A DNA stretch of 64,000 nucleotides from Symsagittifera roscoffensis (GCF_963678635.1 NC_087065.1:43837430-43901429), one strand, 5' to 3'. Numbered from the stretch's first letter, positions 1-11,492 are shown. The notes: a model not told the origin generated them from the sequence alone. Numbers and translations: made by a program.

Positions 1-89
1 GTGATTTCATTTCTTACTTTTGTATGTTTTGATGTTTCTAGCGGTGATGTGCTTTGAACTTCTGTTTTTTCCAATATAGATATATAACT

Positions 90-494
90 CTATATTATTG
101 CAAAAACTTCGTTAGTGAATATGGAGTTTGCTCTCTGTGAATTATGATATTGTATGCTTTTGATATATTTTATGAATACTTTTGAAAATTCTAATTCAAT
201 ATCGTCTGTTTGAACTACATATTTACGATGGGCATTATCTGGTGTGCTAAATTCTATGTTGTAGATTCCGTATTGCTGTGTTAGATTACATATGTATTTC
301 AAATAATGTTCAAAAATTTGTTTTTTGATTTTTACATCTGGGAATTCTGCTTTGCATGGACTGATTCCTTGTTCAAACAAATTTACGAGTAAGTTCTTAC
401 AAAATCGTGTTTGTCCTCTATCATCGAGTGAATCTATAAGAAAGGGAAAAACTGCTTCTTCATCTGGACTTTCGTCACTTTGAGTGTGGCTCAT
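90..494 (-). CDS. hypothetical ORF B, retroelement-like (134 aa)
   Basis: This ORF starts at ATG 494 and runs to a stop at 90. The product is soluble, with an acidic N-terminus (SDESPDEE) and no signal peptide or membrane segment. I do not recognise a family. Its start overlaps the end of the preceding minus-strand ORF (475-936) by 20 nt in another frame, which is common in retroelements and rare for ordinary animal genes. An LTR-like segment lies upstream at 2150-2345. I infer a gag-like or accessory ORF of a leftward-facing retroelement cut by the window edge. An exon of a cellular gene remains possible. Confidence 0.4.
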   Translation of the reverse strand: MSHTQSDESPDEEAVFPFLIDSLDDRGQTRFCKNLLVNLFEQGISPCKAEFPDVKIKKQIFEHYLKYICNLTQQYGIYNIEFSTPDNAHRKYVVQTDDIELEFSKVFIKYIKSIQYHNSQRANSIFTNEVFAII

Positions 495-936
495 TTTTTC
501 GTTTGATGACTGTTAATATATAACTATCAATATGTCTAATTGGTTGATTCCAATTATATAAGTGTACTGGTTTGTGTTTATATTGCTTTTTTATTCTTCT
601 TTTTCCTCTTTTTGATGAGTTTGAAGTTGTTTCTGAGTCGGAAAAATATAATTGATCATGGATGGGGCAATTTTTTTCTATTGATTCTTTTAATTTGTAT
701 AGTTCGTCTAAACTGTTGGTTTCTGATTCGGAAAATGCGTTTCTATTTTTTGAAAATATTTTTCGTGTGATTTGTCTTTGTTTGCTTAAACTTTTCCTTT
801 TTATTGTTTGTCGTTTTGTTCAAATGTATCCAACTGTTTGTGTATGTGGGGTTATTACAAGATCGTATTTTTGGTTGTTTACTTCACAATTGTGTAAAAC
901 GATTGTTTGTTTATTTCGTAAATTTTTGAATGACAT
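475..936 (-). pseudogene. gag-like ORF A with one in-frame TGA
   Basis: Reading leftward from ATG 936, one frame stays open to TGA 475-477 except for a single TGA at 820-822. That gives about 38 residues before the stop and 114 after it. The second part is basic and polar, with a serine/glutamate patch (SESETNSLDEL) and a lysine/arginine stretch (KRGKRRIKKQYKHKP) suggestive of nucleic-acid binding. It overlaps the next ORF. Together they look like the start of a retroelement coding region, with the stop either a decay mutation or a readthrough site. No named domain was recognised. Confidence 0.35.
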
Positions 937-1009
937 AAGGTTTAGGATGAGGGATGCTAGAAAATATTAATGATTTTTATTTTCCTAGACTGCTAGTCCT
1001 TACGATTTT

Positions 1010-1535
1010 TTGGTTAGCTTAACCTGGGTCTTTGTGTTCAGGGTTGGAGAGAAAAGTTCATCAATTACGGGGAATGATTTTTAACTTTCTCGTGGCTAGT
1101 CTAACTTAAGTTGCTAACTTACTTAATCTTACTTAGGGGTAGTGATTGTGTTCAAGGGTTGGAGAATAGTAAATCGATCTTTAAGGTTCAGGTATAATTA
1201 GAACGCAAGTAGTTCGTTAGATACTATTTTAAACTTACTAAGTCAAGATCTATCCTGGGTCTGGTAAGAGGAGGGTTCAAGTGAAGGATGAATAACCGAA
1301 GTTCTTCACTGTTTAACTTATTTTCAATGGTTAGTTTTATTTTAAAATTTCTATTAGTCCTGGGTCTTTTGGAAAGGTTGGATAGTGAATCAAGGTTTGA
1401 GGTCGTTAGACACTTGCTAAGTGGGTGGGGGAGAACAAAATTGTTCTTTTTGATCCAAGGATAGGCCTTGATGATCAAATTTTAAATTTAGTGAGATAGA
1501 AAATTTATAAAGATCCAAGGATAAGCCTTGATGAT
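1010..1535. repeat. imperfect short repeats in a possible 5' leader/LTR region
   Basis: Four diverged units built around CCTGGGTCT and GGTTGGA lie near 1020, 1145, 1252 and 1356. Two closer copies of GATCCAAGGATAGGCCTTGA (second copy AAGCC) lie at about 1453 and 1512. No ORF of note was seen. The region sits between the minus-strand retroelement ORFs and the LTR-like segment, so it may be the leader of that element. The rest of 1536-2149 is AT-rich and featureless to me. Confidence 0.4.
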
Positions 1536-2149
1536 CTAATTTTTAAAATGAAGGGAACTTAAATTTAAAATGGTTTAAATTTATTTAATAAAAAAGGTTT
1601 AGCTTTTTAATGATGTTAGTGAGCTTATGATTGCTGTTATGTTTAGGTGATGAAGCTGGAACAACAAGATGATTTATATATACTAACAATTTATTGTCAT
1701 GCTACTAATTTTTTTTTTTTTTCAATAAATATTTTTCAAATATGTTTTGAATAATACTGCAGAAATTAGGAAAACGATCTGAGATCTTTTTATCAATCGT
1801 TATTGTACATTACTAATTTTGTTTAGCGCCTGAAATGATCATGAAGTTTTATTTAAAAATTTTATGTTTGCAAATGAAAATCTAAATTCATTGCTAGTAA
1901 GATTCTAAATATAAAAGTTTGTGTTGGCTTTTGCCTTACAACCATGAAACTAATTGGTAAGTTTCTATGTAGTCGTATATCGTCTCTTGTCCGAGGTCTT
2001 CTTCCAATACCAGGTAGTTCTAGTATTGTGCGGAATATCGGCTCTGATCTATTGAGTCGTAGAGACATTTCAATTAAGTTATTATCGTGTAACATTTTGA
2101 AAATATTTTGTCTAATTTCTAAACTATATTTGGTTAATTCTAAGCTATT

Positions 2150-2345
2150 AAGGTCTTATTCGAGACTTATGGTCGCACCAGATAAGTTATGACCGAAGTG
2201 GTTAACTCATAGAGTAATTTCGGATAGGGTACACCGTCTGCTCGTCACGCTATCTTATTTTCGGCCGGATAGATTCGTGCAACTTCTTATTCTAATACCG
2301 ATCCTAATCTTAATCTTACTCCTAATCTTACTCCTAATCTACTAG
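2150..2345 (-). repeat. LTR-like segment, copy A
   Basis: This shares an ordered series of blocks with 23205-23400 and 25505-25690: TTCGAG near one end, a GGTTNAATAACT-like block, GGATAG...GTGCAACT, and TACCGATCT followed by CTTA-type repeats. In the second locus the two copies are direct repeats flanking a decayed coding region, which is why I read the family as LTRs. Here it ends in a short 12-mer array (CCTAATCTTACT) at about 2290-2340. Confidence 0.4.
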
Positions 2346-3327
2346 TCTCAGGGTGTTTAACTAGTGTCTGCTAGGCTCAATAGATCTAGAGTATACTGGC
2401 TTATTGCGGCAGCTGAAGTTCTCTTGGAGAGGCAACTAATTTCTAATTTAAATTCAAATCTCTCTGGTGCTGAATTTACAAGTAATTTCAGCACTTACAA
2501 ATAAGTGGGTTGTTAGTTAGATGGATTATGATTGGTTAATATTAAATATTTTACAGTGGTAAAATATCCAATCTATCCAATAATAAAAATGTAGTTTAGA
2601 TCAGGTTCCACATATGTGTCGACTGTACTTGACCCAGTTTGACTGTGTTCGACCTATCTTTTGAATATACTCGTCCTATGATTTGACTGCGCTCGTCTCA
2701 CGTTTTAGTCAAGCTTGACCTGTGTGTCTACTGTGCTTGGCCAGATTTGGGTATCTTTTGAGATTTTGGACTTGGGCTACAATTGAATCTGGATTATAAG
2801 TAGCAAAGCTGTACCGGTTCGACTTTGAAAGTCGAAGGATAAGTCATCTCGACACGGGAAAGCAGGATCAAATTGATTTTTTTTAGTTTCTTTTAGCGCA
2901 CTGCTAATTTTGAATGCGCACTGCTCATTTTTCTATTTTGCGTATTTTTTTATTTGTTCAAAAAACAAATGACAGGGAAACACGAGGTGAGTTCTATCAT
3001 CTGATAAAAAAACTACCAAGCAAAGGGAAGAAACTACTGAGCCCATTTTTTGAGACTGATTTCCCTTTTCTCTCTAGTGATTGACTATAGGTTAAGAAAA
3101 CAGACAATGAATGACACGCACAGCATCAGCCATTCATAACTTCCGTACGCTCTAAATTTTCATTTACTGCATAAATTCACGAATTTCAATTCATTTGTTC
3201 AGACGTCAACCAAGATTGGCCGCACAAACGCTTGCACAATCAGGCGGTTTGTAGGTCTGCATATAAAGTTCAATTCTCAAATATGCAGATCTGAGGGCTT
3301 TTTCACGAGAAAGAATACGTTATTTTT
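2346..3327. other. no gene seen; degenerate minisatellite
   Basis: No convincing coding sequence was seen. From about 2620 to 2760 there are loosely spaced TTGAC/TCGACC words resembling a decayed form of the 22-bp TTCGACTCATGATTCGACC array at 7460 and 9325. A short odd palindrome, TTCGACTTTGAAAGTCGAA, lies near 2818. Confidence 0.4.
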
Positions 3328-3490
3328 GTTCCGACTTTCAAAAGTAACGGAATATTTGTGCTCGGGGTGGTTTTTTCTCCAGAAAAAATTCGACTTTTTA
3401 ACTAGCCAATTTTGACCGAGTTCTTATACCATTCAAAAGATATTGTTGTCCTGAGCTTAAAATTGAAAAGATAATCCGCCTGTGATCAAT
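3328..3490 (+). mobile_element. Helentron-like element, copy 1 (5' part only)
   Basis: Begins GTTCCGACTTTC after a T run and follows the family 5' region (AGTAACGGAATATTTGTGCTCG, then ACTTTTTAACTAGCCA, then TGTTGTCCTGAGCTTAAA). Similarity stops near 3490, before the internal TAACGCGCG motif. It is a truncated copy of the family described at 26364-26892. Confidence 0.6.
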
Positions 3491-4165
3491 TAAAAGAAAA
3501 ATAATATGAGCTGAACAAGTTTGAATTTTCGGGAAACCAAAGAATAGTTTCAATAGGTTTTTAATAGAAAAATAAAATTGGTTTAGAAAACCAATTTCTA
3601 AACCAAAACGGGCGCCGACAATAATTTCAAGTCTATTAATTCTGCTACAAATGTTGTCATGCAATTTAAACGTTGAATTGTTTGGAGTGATAGATAATCA
3701 AACATTATTTAGTCTAACAATATAGCGAACAAACACAAGGTAGGCATCATTGTGACTCTATGCCCTGTTTTCTCCCCAATTTACGAAAATGGTTTGAACA
3801 CAGAAAGGCATTTTAAGTCCTAAAACCGAAAACGCTATTTCTGAAAACTTTGAAACCGTCGAAAAAATCATTGAAAACAGCAAGTAGGATATTTTGCTTT
3901 GCTTTCAGTCCCTGAAACGGATCGTCACTAATCATGCTGCCTATAAACATGATCACTATAAATAATCTTTTTGCACATTGTTTTTGTTTTTCAATTTTCA
4001 AGTCTATTTTGATTTGCTTTTAATGTTTGAAATTATTATCGTTTGTAAGAGTTTTGTTTTAAGTTTCATTCAAGAAGTAAAAAAATTTCATGAAAAACGG
4101 GCCAATTAACTTTAAAACAAACCGTCTCGCATTCAATCGTCAGTTATCATGATCTTTCAGTCAGT
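3491..4165. other. no feature recognised
   Basis: AT-rich sequence with only short spurious ORFs. I see no repeat boundary, splice-flanked coding block or RNA gene. Confidence 0.3.
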
Positions 4166-4592
4166 AGCGGGTTTAGGGAGAGGGGGCGTTGGGGGGGGGG
4201 GGGGCATACGCCTTCCCACGCGCCCCTCAGGGAATCAACCCAGGGCCGAGCTACGGTTTTCTCGAGCTCTCCTAAATCACTCAAAAGACTAATTTCTGGC
4301 CGATATTAATTTGAACTTAAGCTATTTTTCAAAAATCAGGCTAAAAAAAGGCGTATTAAGCACTTTGTGAACAATTTTGACAAAAAGAATCACGTTTTTT
4401 TGGCGCGTGATTCCCCTCAAAATTACGTTATATTGACACCAAAGGCGCCTTTAGCAAAAAATCTAGGGTCAGCTAGGCAAAAATAGAGGTGTAAAAATAA
4501 AGCCAAAGGGGTTACCCATTGGGTAGTCAGGAAATTGAGTCCCTGAGAGAGAAGAGAAGGTCCCCCCATCCATTCCCTAAATCCGCGACGGA
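4166..4592. mobile_element. decayed hAT-type MITE (GGGGCGGATCC family)
   Basis: The ends AGCGGGTTTAGGGAG and TTCCCTAAATCCGC are inverted repeats, and a G run lies just inside the left end. The interior matches the better preserved element at 52823-53259 in order: CTCGAGCTCT, GCGTTTTTTTGGCGCG, AAGGCGCCTTTAG, AGGGTC, CAAAGGGG and CCCTGAG. The target duplication is no longer visible. Confidence 0.6.
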
Positions 4593-5540
4593 TCCAACCC
4601 CCTGCCGACCCAAAGGTTCCCCCTTTGTACTTATTTGAGATATCCATTTTGGTTTGACCTAACTGACTCTAAAATTTTTCTAAAGGCGCCTTGCAGAAAA
4701 TTCGATCGAAATAGGATTTTATACTGATGCGAGGTAAGTCAAAAGTTCAATTCGATCGACCAAAAAAAGACAATGTTTTTTCAATGCTTTTGAAAAAGTA
4801 CCCCCTTCGAAAAACTCCTATATCCGTCCCCTGGTTTTTGTCAATAGTGTTGAAAAACAGCTTTTGAAAATTTATCTCAAATAAATGTCCTTCGTTATTA
4901 GCAGTGAATCCACATTGGGCGCTTATGGGTTCTAATCGATTATAATGGATTTCCGAGACAAAAAACCATCCATTTTAGGTCCATTAAAGATTTAAAATCC
5001 AGACTACGAAATTGATTATATTGCCATTATAATCGATTATTTTTGAAGAAAAAAAAACCATTATAATTCAATATAATCGATTATAATCCATTCTTTTTGG
5101 TAAAGAAATCGATTATTTTTGCGAAGCTAACCCATCATAATCGATTCTTTTGGAAATATAAACCCATTTTAATCCATTATAATCCATTTTATTTTAAGAA
5201 CTAAATTTGTTTTGATGCACTATCTGTCCGTTGTTTGTATAAAAGTCAAATATATTCCCAGGACCACATACAAGAAAGACATAGGAATAATCAGAATATA
5301 AAATAATCGGTCGGATGTTTCCTTTTGGACGCATTTATGTGTCACAAAAAATGCTTGAGTTATCTCTTTACCTTTTTTTATCAAAACATGCTCCAAGAGT
5401 CAAATCTCTCAGTTCCAATTTTTAAGTTCAAGAAAAATTATATCAGAGAGACTAAATGGCCTGATTAAAGTGACCTATCATTTACACAAACTAGTTAAAA
5501 AAAGTTGTTTCGGCAACAAACCCCGGGGCACCGATTTGAC
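4593..5540. repeat. intergenic; AATCGATTATAATCC simple sequence
   Basis: From about 4920 to 5195 the sequence is a low-complexity run of ATAATCGATTATAATCCATT-like words on both strands. The rest holds no ORF or element I recognise. Confidence 0.5.
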
Positions 5541-5549
5541 CCAAATTTT

Positions 5550-6060
5550 TGCAAGATTACGTTGCGCGAAAAAACCCAAGAGTTTTATCGAGCGCGGTGG
5601 CAGGTCAATTGAACATGTTTCACTATGAACAATTTTGTTGCACATATCTACCTGGTTGTTCCTCCACTACACATCTAATGGGCCAAATAGTTCGCGGTGT
5701 GAGGTCATTGAAGAGCCACACAATGTCTCCAACCTAAAGAGGTGTCTGTAATTCATTCCTTTTGGGGCCTTTCATTAGTGACGATAGGTGTTCTTTTCGC
5801 AAGTGATTCAACTGTTGGCCAAACATCTGATAAGTTTGAGTCCATTTATTCTTGTAAGGCGCATGCTGTCGTCGAATGCTGCGGGTAGAACGCTTGCGAA
5901 TGATCGTTGAACGAAAAATTGATTTGATTTAAGATGTTTGTAACTTTCTGGGTGGTCCATTACGATTATCAAGAGTCTCAAATTCAGTAAAGAAAATTTT
6001 GGTCTGGTAAAAAGTTTTAGTAAAGTTGTTCTGATCCAGTTTTGGTTGGAGTTGTCTGAA
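5550..6060 (-). pseudogene. BEL/Pao retrotransposon integrase C-terminal relic
   Basis: Minus-strand translation, shifting frame more than once, gives the ordered landmarks of the BEL/Pao integrase tail. These are a remnant of the F.TE.E.L.NRP stretch, then NQFF..RS..SVLPAAFDD, then a basic helix ending near the LRKEHL segment, then VGDIVWL.ND.TPR..WPI..VVEEQPGR. Stops and frame changes show it is dead. The reading rests on motif order recalled from the family. Upstream sequence is lost in the N gap. Confidence 0.6.
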
Positions 6061-6111
6061 CAACACCAGTTGAGAGCTTTCGTGGTTGATTAATATTGTT
6101 CTCTGGCAACC

Positions 6112-6311
6112 NNNNNNNNNNNNNNNNNNNNNNNNNNNNNNNNNNNNNNNNNNNNNNNNNNNNNNNNNNNNNNNNNNNNNNNNNNNNNNNNNNNNNNNNN
6201 NNNNNNNNNNNNNNNNNNNNNNNNNNNNNNNNNNNNNNNNNNNNNNNNNNNNNNNNNNNNNNNNNNNNNNNNNNNNNNNNNNNNNNNNNNNNNNNNNNNN
6301 NNNNNNNNNNN
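6112..6311. other. assembly gap, 200 N
   Basis: Exactly 200 N. Real sequence resumes precisely at AAAGCCTCAG, the phase used here for the tandem repeat that follows, so the gap probably hides further copies of that array or a collapsed palindrome. Confidence 0.95.
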
Positions 6312-6961
6312 AAAGCCTCAGTAGTAATATTTAAAATTTCAAGAAACTTGGCATAACGGCACGTGGAAATTGCTGCACTTATTTCTCATTTTCTCATGTA
6401 TGGAAATTTGCTCGCGGGAAAAAGTGTAGTTCCCGTTTACAAAACATTTGCTCATGCAGATCGGGTGCAGTATTGTAATTTTTAGGTGATAGATGCAAAT
6501 TATGAAATTGTTTTATCAGCTAGTTTTTTATTTCTACAAAAAATTTCAAACTTTCATCAAAAAGTTAGAGAAAACAATGAAAATTTTAAGTTCAAATTAG
6601 AGTGTTAAATGACTACAGAGGCGAACGAAGTGGAGCTTTGCAAAACCAAGATTACATACAAAAATCAGCAAACATTTTTGGAATAGCTGAACATACTTTC
6701 AAGTAAACTGAAAAATGAAAAACAAACAAGATTTGTCAAAAACAAAACAGTTGTCATCTTAAAGTGGCGCGAAGTTTCAAAAGATAGAAAAACAAGGTAT
6801 AACAACAACCAACCGAAAAAAATCTTTGATGCGGTTTTTTCAAATTTGTTTTAATGCTTTTTGAGGAAATAATCAAAATTTTTTTAGTTTGCGTTAGCCA
6901 AATGCAGACATTTTTCTTGTGAGTTTTTTCAACTTGCCTACAGAAACTGTAATTAAATCAT

Positions 6962-7460
6962 TGAAAATCATTCAATTCTCAATTAAAACATCGAAAAGAT
7001 GATGTTGGCTAATAGAAAAAATCGGAAAGCAAGCTGGCAAAAACTAAACCGAAAGCGTCGAAGTCGAAAAATCAAAAAATATTGAACAATTGTCAAACAA
7101 TTTTTTTGCAACAAATATCAAATATTGAACAAACTTCGATCACAAATGGTACGTCATATAGATTTAATTTTGCAACCGCTTATGGTTCAAAAACTTTTTT
7201 ATCAGTAGGATCCTACTGATAAAATTATTTTTGAACCATTCGCGGATACAAAGTTAAATGTATTTGACAAATCATTAGTAATTGAAGTTTGTTCAATAAT
7301 TTAAATTTGTTGCAAAAAAGTACTTGAAATTTGTCAAATGTTTTTTGATTTTTCGACTTCGTCGCTTTCGGTTTAATTTTTGCCAGCTTATTTTCCGACT
7401 TTTTTTTTAGCCAACATCATCGTTCATTCGAAATTTTAATTGCGGATTGAATGATTTTCG
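6962..7460. repeat. palindrome in tandem unit, copy 1
   Basis: The left arm starts GAAAATCATTCAAT and the right arm ends ATTGAATGATTTTC. Both contain GATGATGTTGGCT / AGCCAACATCATC and AACCGAAAGCG / CGCTTTCGGTT. The centre is TATCAGTAGGATCCTACTGATA. The arms are about 250 bp, imperfect, with indels. Confidence 0.9.
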
Positions 7461-7695
7461 ACTCATGGTTCGACCCTCTTCAACGCATGATTTGACCCTG
7501 TTCGACACTTGATTCGACCCTGTTTGACTCATGATTCGACTCTCATGATTCGACCGTGTTCGACTCATGATTCGACCGTGTTCGACTCATGATTCGACGA
7601 TGTTCGACTCATGATTCGACCCTATTCGGCTCATGATTCGACCCTGTTCGGCTCTATCGACCCTGCTCGACTCATGATTCGACTTTGTTCGACTA
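7461..7695. repeat. 22-bp minisatellite, copy 1
   Basis: About ten units of TTCGACTCATGATTCGACC plus a variable CTG/GTG tail. There are no unique spacers, so this is not a CRISPR array. Confidence 0.9.
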
Positions 7696-8825
7696 TAGTG
7701 TTCGTTCGTTCGTCTTAACTTGCGACAAAATCGGATTTTCAAAAAAAAATATATATATTTTTTGGAAATTATGCCGACAAAATTAAGCAAGCAGAAGATA
7801 GTCTAAAGTAGCAGAAAATTTTCAGTGTGCCAAAAACAACCGACAAGAATCGATTGATATAATTATCGTCTTAATGTAACTGGTGTTACTACTGCGCCAA
7901 TTTAGCAGATTGCTCCTTGAAAATAAAATTATCAGCATAAACCTTATTATCAGAAAAAATTATCAGTATAATTTTTATAAAAGAACAATTTTCATCAGTT
8001 TTAAATTTTAGTTAAACCTCAATAAACCTAATACTACGATGATTTTGTACGAGTGCGGATAACAAACATTAACAGATAACAAACCTGCTTTTGAAAAAAA
8101 AAACAGAAACCGAGCCGACAAAAACTACGATAAAAAAACGAATCCGAGAAAAAACATGAAACTTTTTATATATAAACCTATTTCAAACATAAATTACTAC
8201 CAAATAAAGCCTCAGTAGTAATATTTAAAATTTCAAGAAACTAAGCATAACGGCATGTGGAAATTGCTGCACTTATTTCTCATTCACTTATGTGTGGAAA
8301 TTGGCTTGTGGGAAAAAGTGTAGTTCTCGTTTACAAAACTTTTGCTCATGCAGATCGGATGCAGTATTGTAATTTTTAGGTGATAGATGCAATTTATCAG
8401 CTAGCTTTTTATTTCTACAAAAAGTTTCAAACTTTCATCAAAAAGTAAGAGAAAGCAATGAAAATTTTAAGTTCAAATTAGAGTGTTAAATGTCTACAAA
8501 GGCGAACGAAGTGGAGCTTTGCAAAACCAAGAATACATACAAAAATCAGCAAACAACTTTAGAGTAGCTGAACATACTTTCAAGTAAACTGAAAAATGAA
8601 AAAAAAACATGAGTTGTCAAAAACAAAACAGTTGTCATCCTAAAGTGGCGCCAAGTTTCAAAAGATATAAAACAAGGTAGATCAACTGAAAAAAAATTTT
8701 GATGCATTTTTTCAAATTTGTTTTTTGAGGAAATAATCAAAATTTTCTTAGTTTGCGTTAGCTAAACGCAGACATTTTCTTGTGAGTTGTTTTAACTTGT
8801 TTACAAAAACTGTAATTAAATCATT

Positions 8826-9328
8826 AAAAATCATTCAATTCTCAATTAAAACATCGAATGAAAGATGATATTGGCTAATAAAAAAAATCGGAAATCCAGC
8901 TGGCAAAAACTAAACCGAAAGCGACGAAGTCGAAAAATCGAAAAAAAAAGGAACAATTGTCAAGCAATTTTTTTGCAATAAATATCAATTATTGAACAAA
9001 CTTCGATCATAAATGGTACGTTATATAGATTTAACTTTGTAACAGCTAATGGTTCAAAAACTTTTTTATCAGTAGGATCCTACTGATAAAAATATTTTGA
9101 ACCATTCGCGGTTACAAAGTTAAATGTATCTGACGAATCATTAGTAATTGAAGTTTGTTCAATAATTTAAATTTGTTGCAAAAAAGTACTTGAAATTTTT
9201 TCAATGTTTTTTGATTTTTCGACTTCGTCGCTTTCGGTTTAATTTTTGCTAGCTTATTTTCCGACTTTTTTTATTTGCCAACATCATCGTTCATTCGAAA
9301 TTTTAATTGAGGATTGAATGATTTTCGA
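8826..9328. repeat. palindrome in tandem unit, copy 2
   Basis: Same structure as in copy 1, centred at 9077/9078 on GTAGGATCCTAC. The central perfect core is retained while the outer arms have diverged independently. Confidence 0.9.
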
Positions 9329-9665
9329 CTCATGGTTCGACCCTCTTCGATCCATGATTTGACCCTGTTCGACCCTTGATTCGACCCTGTTCGACTCATG
9401 ATTCGACTCATGATTCGACCGTGTTCGACTCATGATTCGACGGTGTTCGACTCATGATTCGACGGTGTTCGACTCATGATTCGACCCTAATTGACTCATG
9501 ATTCGACCCATGATTCGACCGTGTTCGACTCATGATTCGACCGTGTTCGACTCATGATTCGACGCTGTTCGACTCATGATTCGACCCTATTCGGCTCATG
9601 ATTCGACCCTGTTCGGCTCTATCGACCCTGCTCGACTCATGATTCGACTTTGTTCGACTATAGTG
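9329..9665. repeat. 22-bp minisatellite, copy 2
   Basis: An expanded version of the array at 7461, with about fourteen units of TTCGACTCATGATTCGACC and CTG/GTG variants. Confidence 0.9.
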
Positions 9666-10169
9666 TTCGTTCGTTCGTCTTAACTTGCGACAAAAATCGG
9701 ATTTTCAAAAAATATTTATTTTTTTTTGGAAATTAAGCCGACAAAATTAACCAAGCATAAGATAGTCTAAAGTAGCAGAAAATTTTCAGTTTGCCAAAAA
9801 CAACCGACAAGAATCGATTGACATAATTATCGTCTTAATGTTACTGGTGTTACTACTGCGCCAATTTAGCAGATTGCTCCTTGAAAATAAAATTATCAGC
9901 ATAAACCTTATTATCAGTAGAAATGATCAGTATAAGTTTTATAACAGAACAATTTTCATCAATTTTAAATTTTAGTTAAACCTCAATAAAACTAATACTA
10001 CGATGATTTTGTGCGAGTGCGGGTAACAAACGTTAACAGATAACAAACCTGCTTTTGAAAAAAAAAACAGAAACCGAGCCGACAAAAACTACGATAAAAA
10101 AACGAATCCGAGAAAAAACATGAAACTTTTTATGTATAAACCTATTTCAAACATTAATTACTACCAAAT

Positions 10170-10940
10170 AAAGCCTCAGCAGTAATATTTAAAATTTCAA
10201 GAAACTAAGCATAACGGCATGTGGAAATTGCTGCACTTATTTCTCATTCTCTCATGTATGGAATTTCGCTTGTGGGAAAAAGTGTAGTTCCCGTTTACAA
10301 AACATTTGCTCATGCAAATCGGGTGCAGTATTGTAATTTTTAGGTGATAGATGCAATTTATGAAAATGTTTTATCAGCTAGCTTTTTATTTCTACAAAAT
10401 TTCAAACTTTCATCAAAAAGTTAGAGAGAAAGCAATGAAAATTTTAAGTTCAAATTAGAGTGTTAAATGTCTACAGAGGCGAACGAAACGGAGCTTTGCA
10501 AAACCAAGAATACATACAAAAACCAGCAAACAACTTTGGAATAGCTGAACATACTTTCAAGTAAACTGAAAAATGAAAAAAAAAACATGAGTTGTCAAAA
10601 ACAAAACAGTTGTCGTCCTAAAGTGGCGCCAAGTTTCAAAAGATATAAAACAAGGTATATCAACAACCAACTGAAAAAAATCTTTGATGCATTTTTTCAA
10701 ATTTGTTTTAATGTTTTTTGAGGAAATAATCAAAACTTTCTTAGTTTGCGTTAGCTAAATGCAGACATTTTTCTAGTGAGTTTTTTCAACTTGCTTACAA
10801 AAGCTGTAATTAAATCATTGAAAATCATTCAATTCTCAATTAAAACATCGAAAAGATGATGTTGGCTAAAAGAAAAAATCGGAAATTAAGCTGGCAAAAA
10901 CTAAACCGAAAGCGACGAAGTCGAAAAATCAAAAAATATT
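10170..10940. repeat. tandem 1.9-kb unit, copy 3 (truncated)
   Basis: Follows copies 1 and 2 from AAAGCCTCAG to the first part of the palindrome's left arm, then breaks at about 10940 into unrelated sequence. The short ORF at 10856 starts in this repeat and crosses the break, so it is not a gene. Confidence 0.85.
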
Positions 10941-11492
10941 GGAGTCTGGAAAGTCTGGACATGAGTCGCGCCAAAGGTCGCGCCGCATCTCTATCCCTGT
11001 GCTGCATCTATATGACGTTTCAGGCTGAAATTTGCTATGAAAGTTCTCTATGGGAGAACATCTAAGACCCGATAGCAACACACTTGCTATTGCAAGTGCG
11101 ATTACTTGGAGTTTACTCGAACATCTGAAAGGTTAAAAACTTTGAAGGATTTGAAGGATTCTTGAAAATGTTATAGTCATTTTTGTGTGCTCTCAGTTCG
11201 GCCTCAAACTCAATACGTAATGGCACCAGAATAGTTTAGAGCTTTCAGTGTCTATCATTAAGAAGATACATTCAAAATTGCCGCAAATCAGCAACGTTTA
11301 TTGTGTGTTAGATGGCTGATTTTCATTGGTTGGCGGTCTTGTAAAAGTTACTTTGAATCAAAAGACTTGGCAATACGGTTTAATTGTAGATCTCGCTTCG
11401 ATTCATTTGAGTTTATATTTGCTATTCAAATAAGAATAAGTTGAAGTCTACTTTTTTGGTAATTAAACTCAAATCTTAGACATTTTTTGAAA
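10941..11492. promoter_or_regulatory. upstream region of secreted-protein gene 1
   Basis: Unique sequence between the tandem array and the gene. It begins with GAGTCGCGCC and GGTCGCGCCG words, echoing the GTCGCGAC cluster upstream of the paralog at 22215. No clear TATA box could be fixed. Promoter status is inferred from position only. Confidence 0.3.

Larger units (their letters stand above)
6312..8205. repeat. tandem 1.9-kb unit, copy 1
   Basis: This and the next unit are collinear through their whole length. The unit holds, in order, AAAGCCTCAG, a block with GAACGAAGTGGAGCTTTGC, a palindrome of about 500 bp centred at 7210/7211, a 22-bp minisatellite, and a tail ending at CTACCAAAT. No long ORF exists in it. 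Length is 1894 bp. Confidence 0.9.
8206..10169. repeat. tandem 1.9-kb unit, copy 2
   Basis: Collinear with copy 1 and 1964 bp long. Most of the length difference comes from extra minisatellite units. Scattered substitutions and small indels separate the two copies, so they are not an assembly duplicate. Confidence 0.9.

Noticed and set aside
7461-7695. Regular 22-bp repeats that might suggest a CRISPR array
   Set aside because: Units are contiguous with no unique spacers, the genome is eukaryotic, and the array is part of a larger tandem repeat.
10856-11065. 69-codon basic ORF (KRKNRKLSWQKLNRKRRSRK)
   Set aside because: It begins inside the repeated palindrome arm and crosses the array breakpoint. 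Its basic composition is repeat sequence read in frame.
11487-11492. TTG start giving two extra residues on secreted-protein gene 1
   Set aside because: TTG is not a credible start in an animal gene. ATG 11493 lies two codons further on and keeps the full signal peptide.
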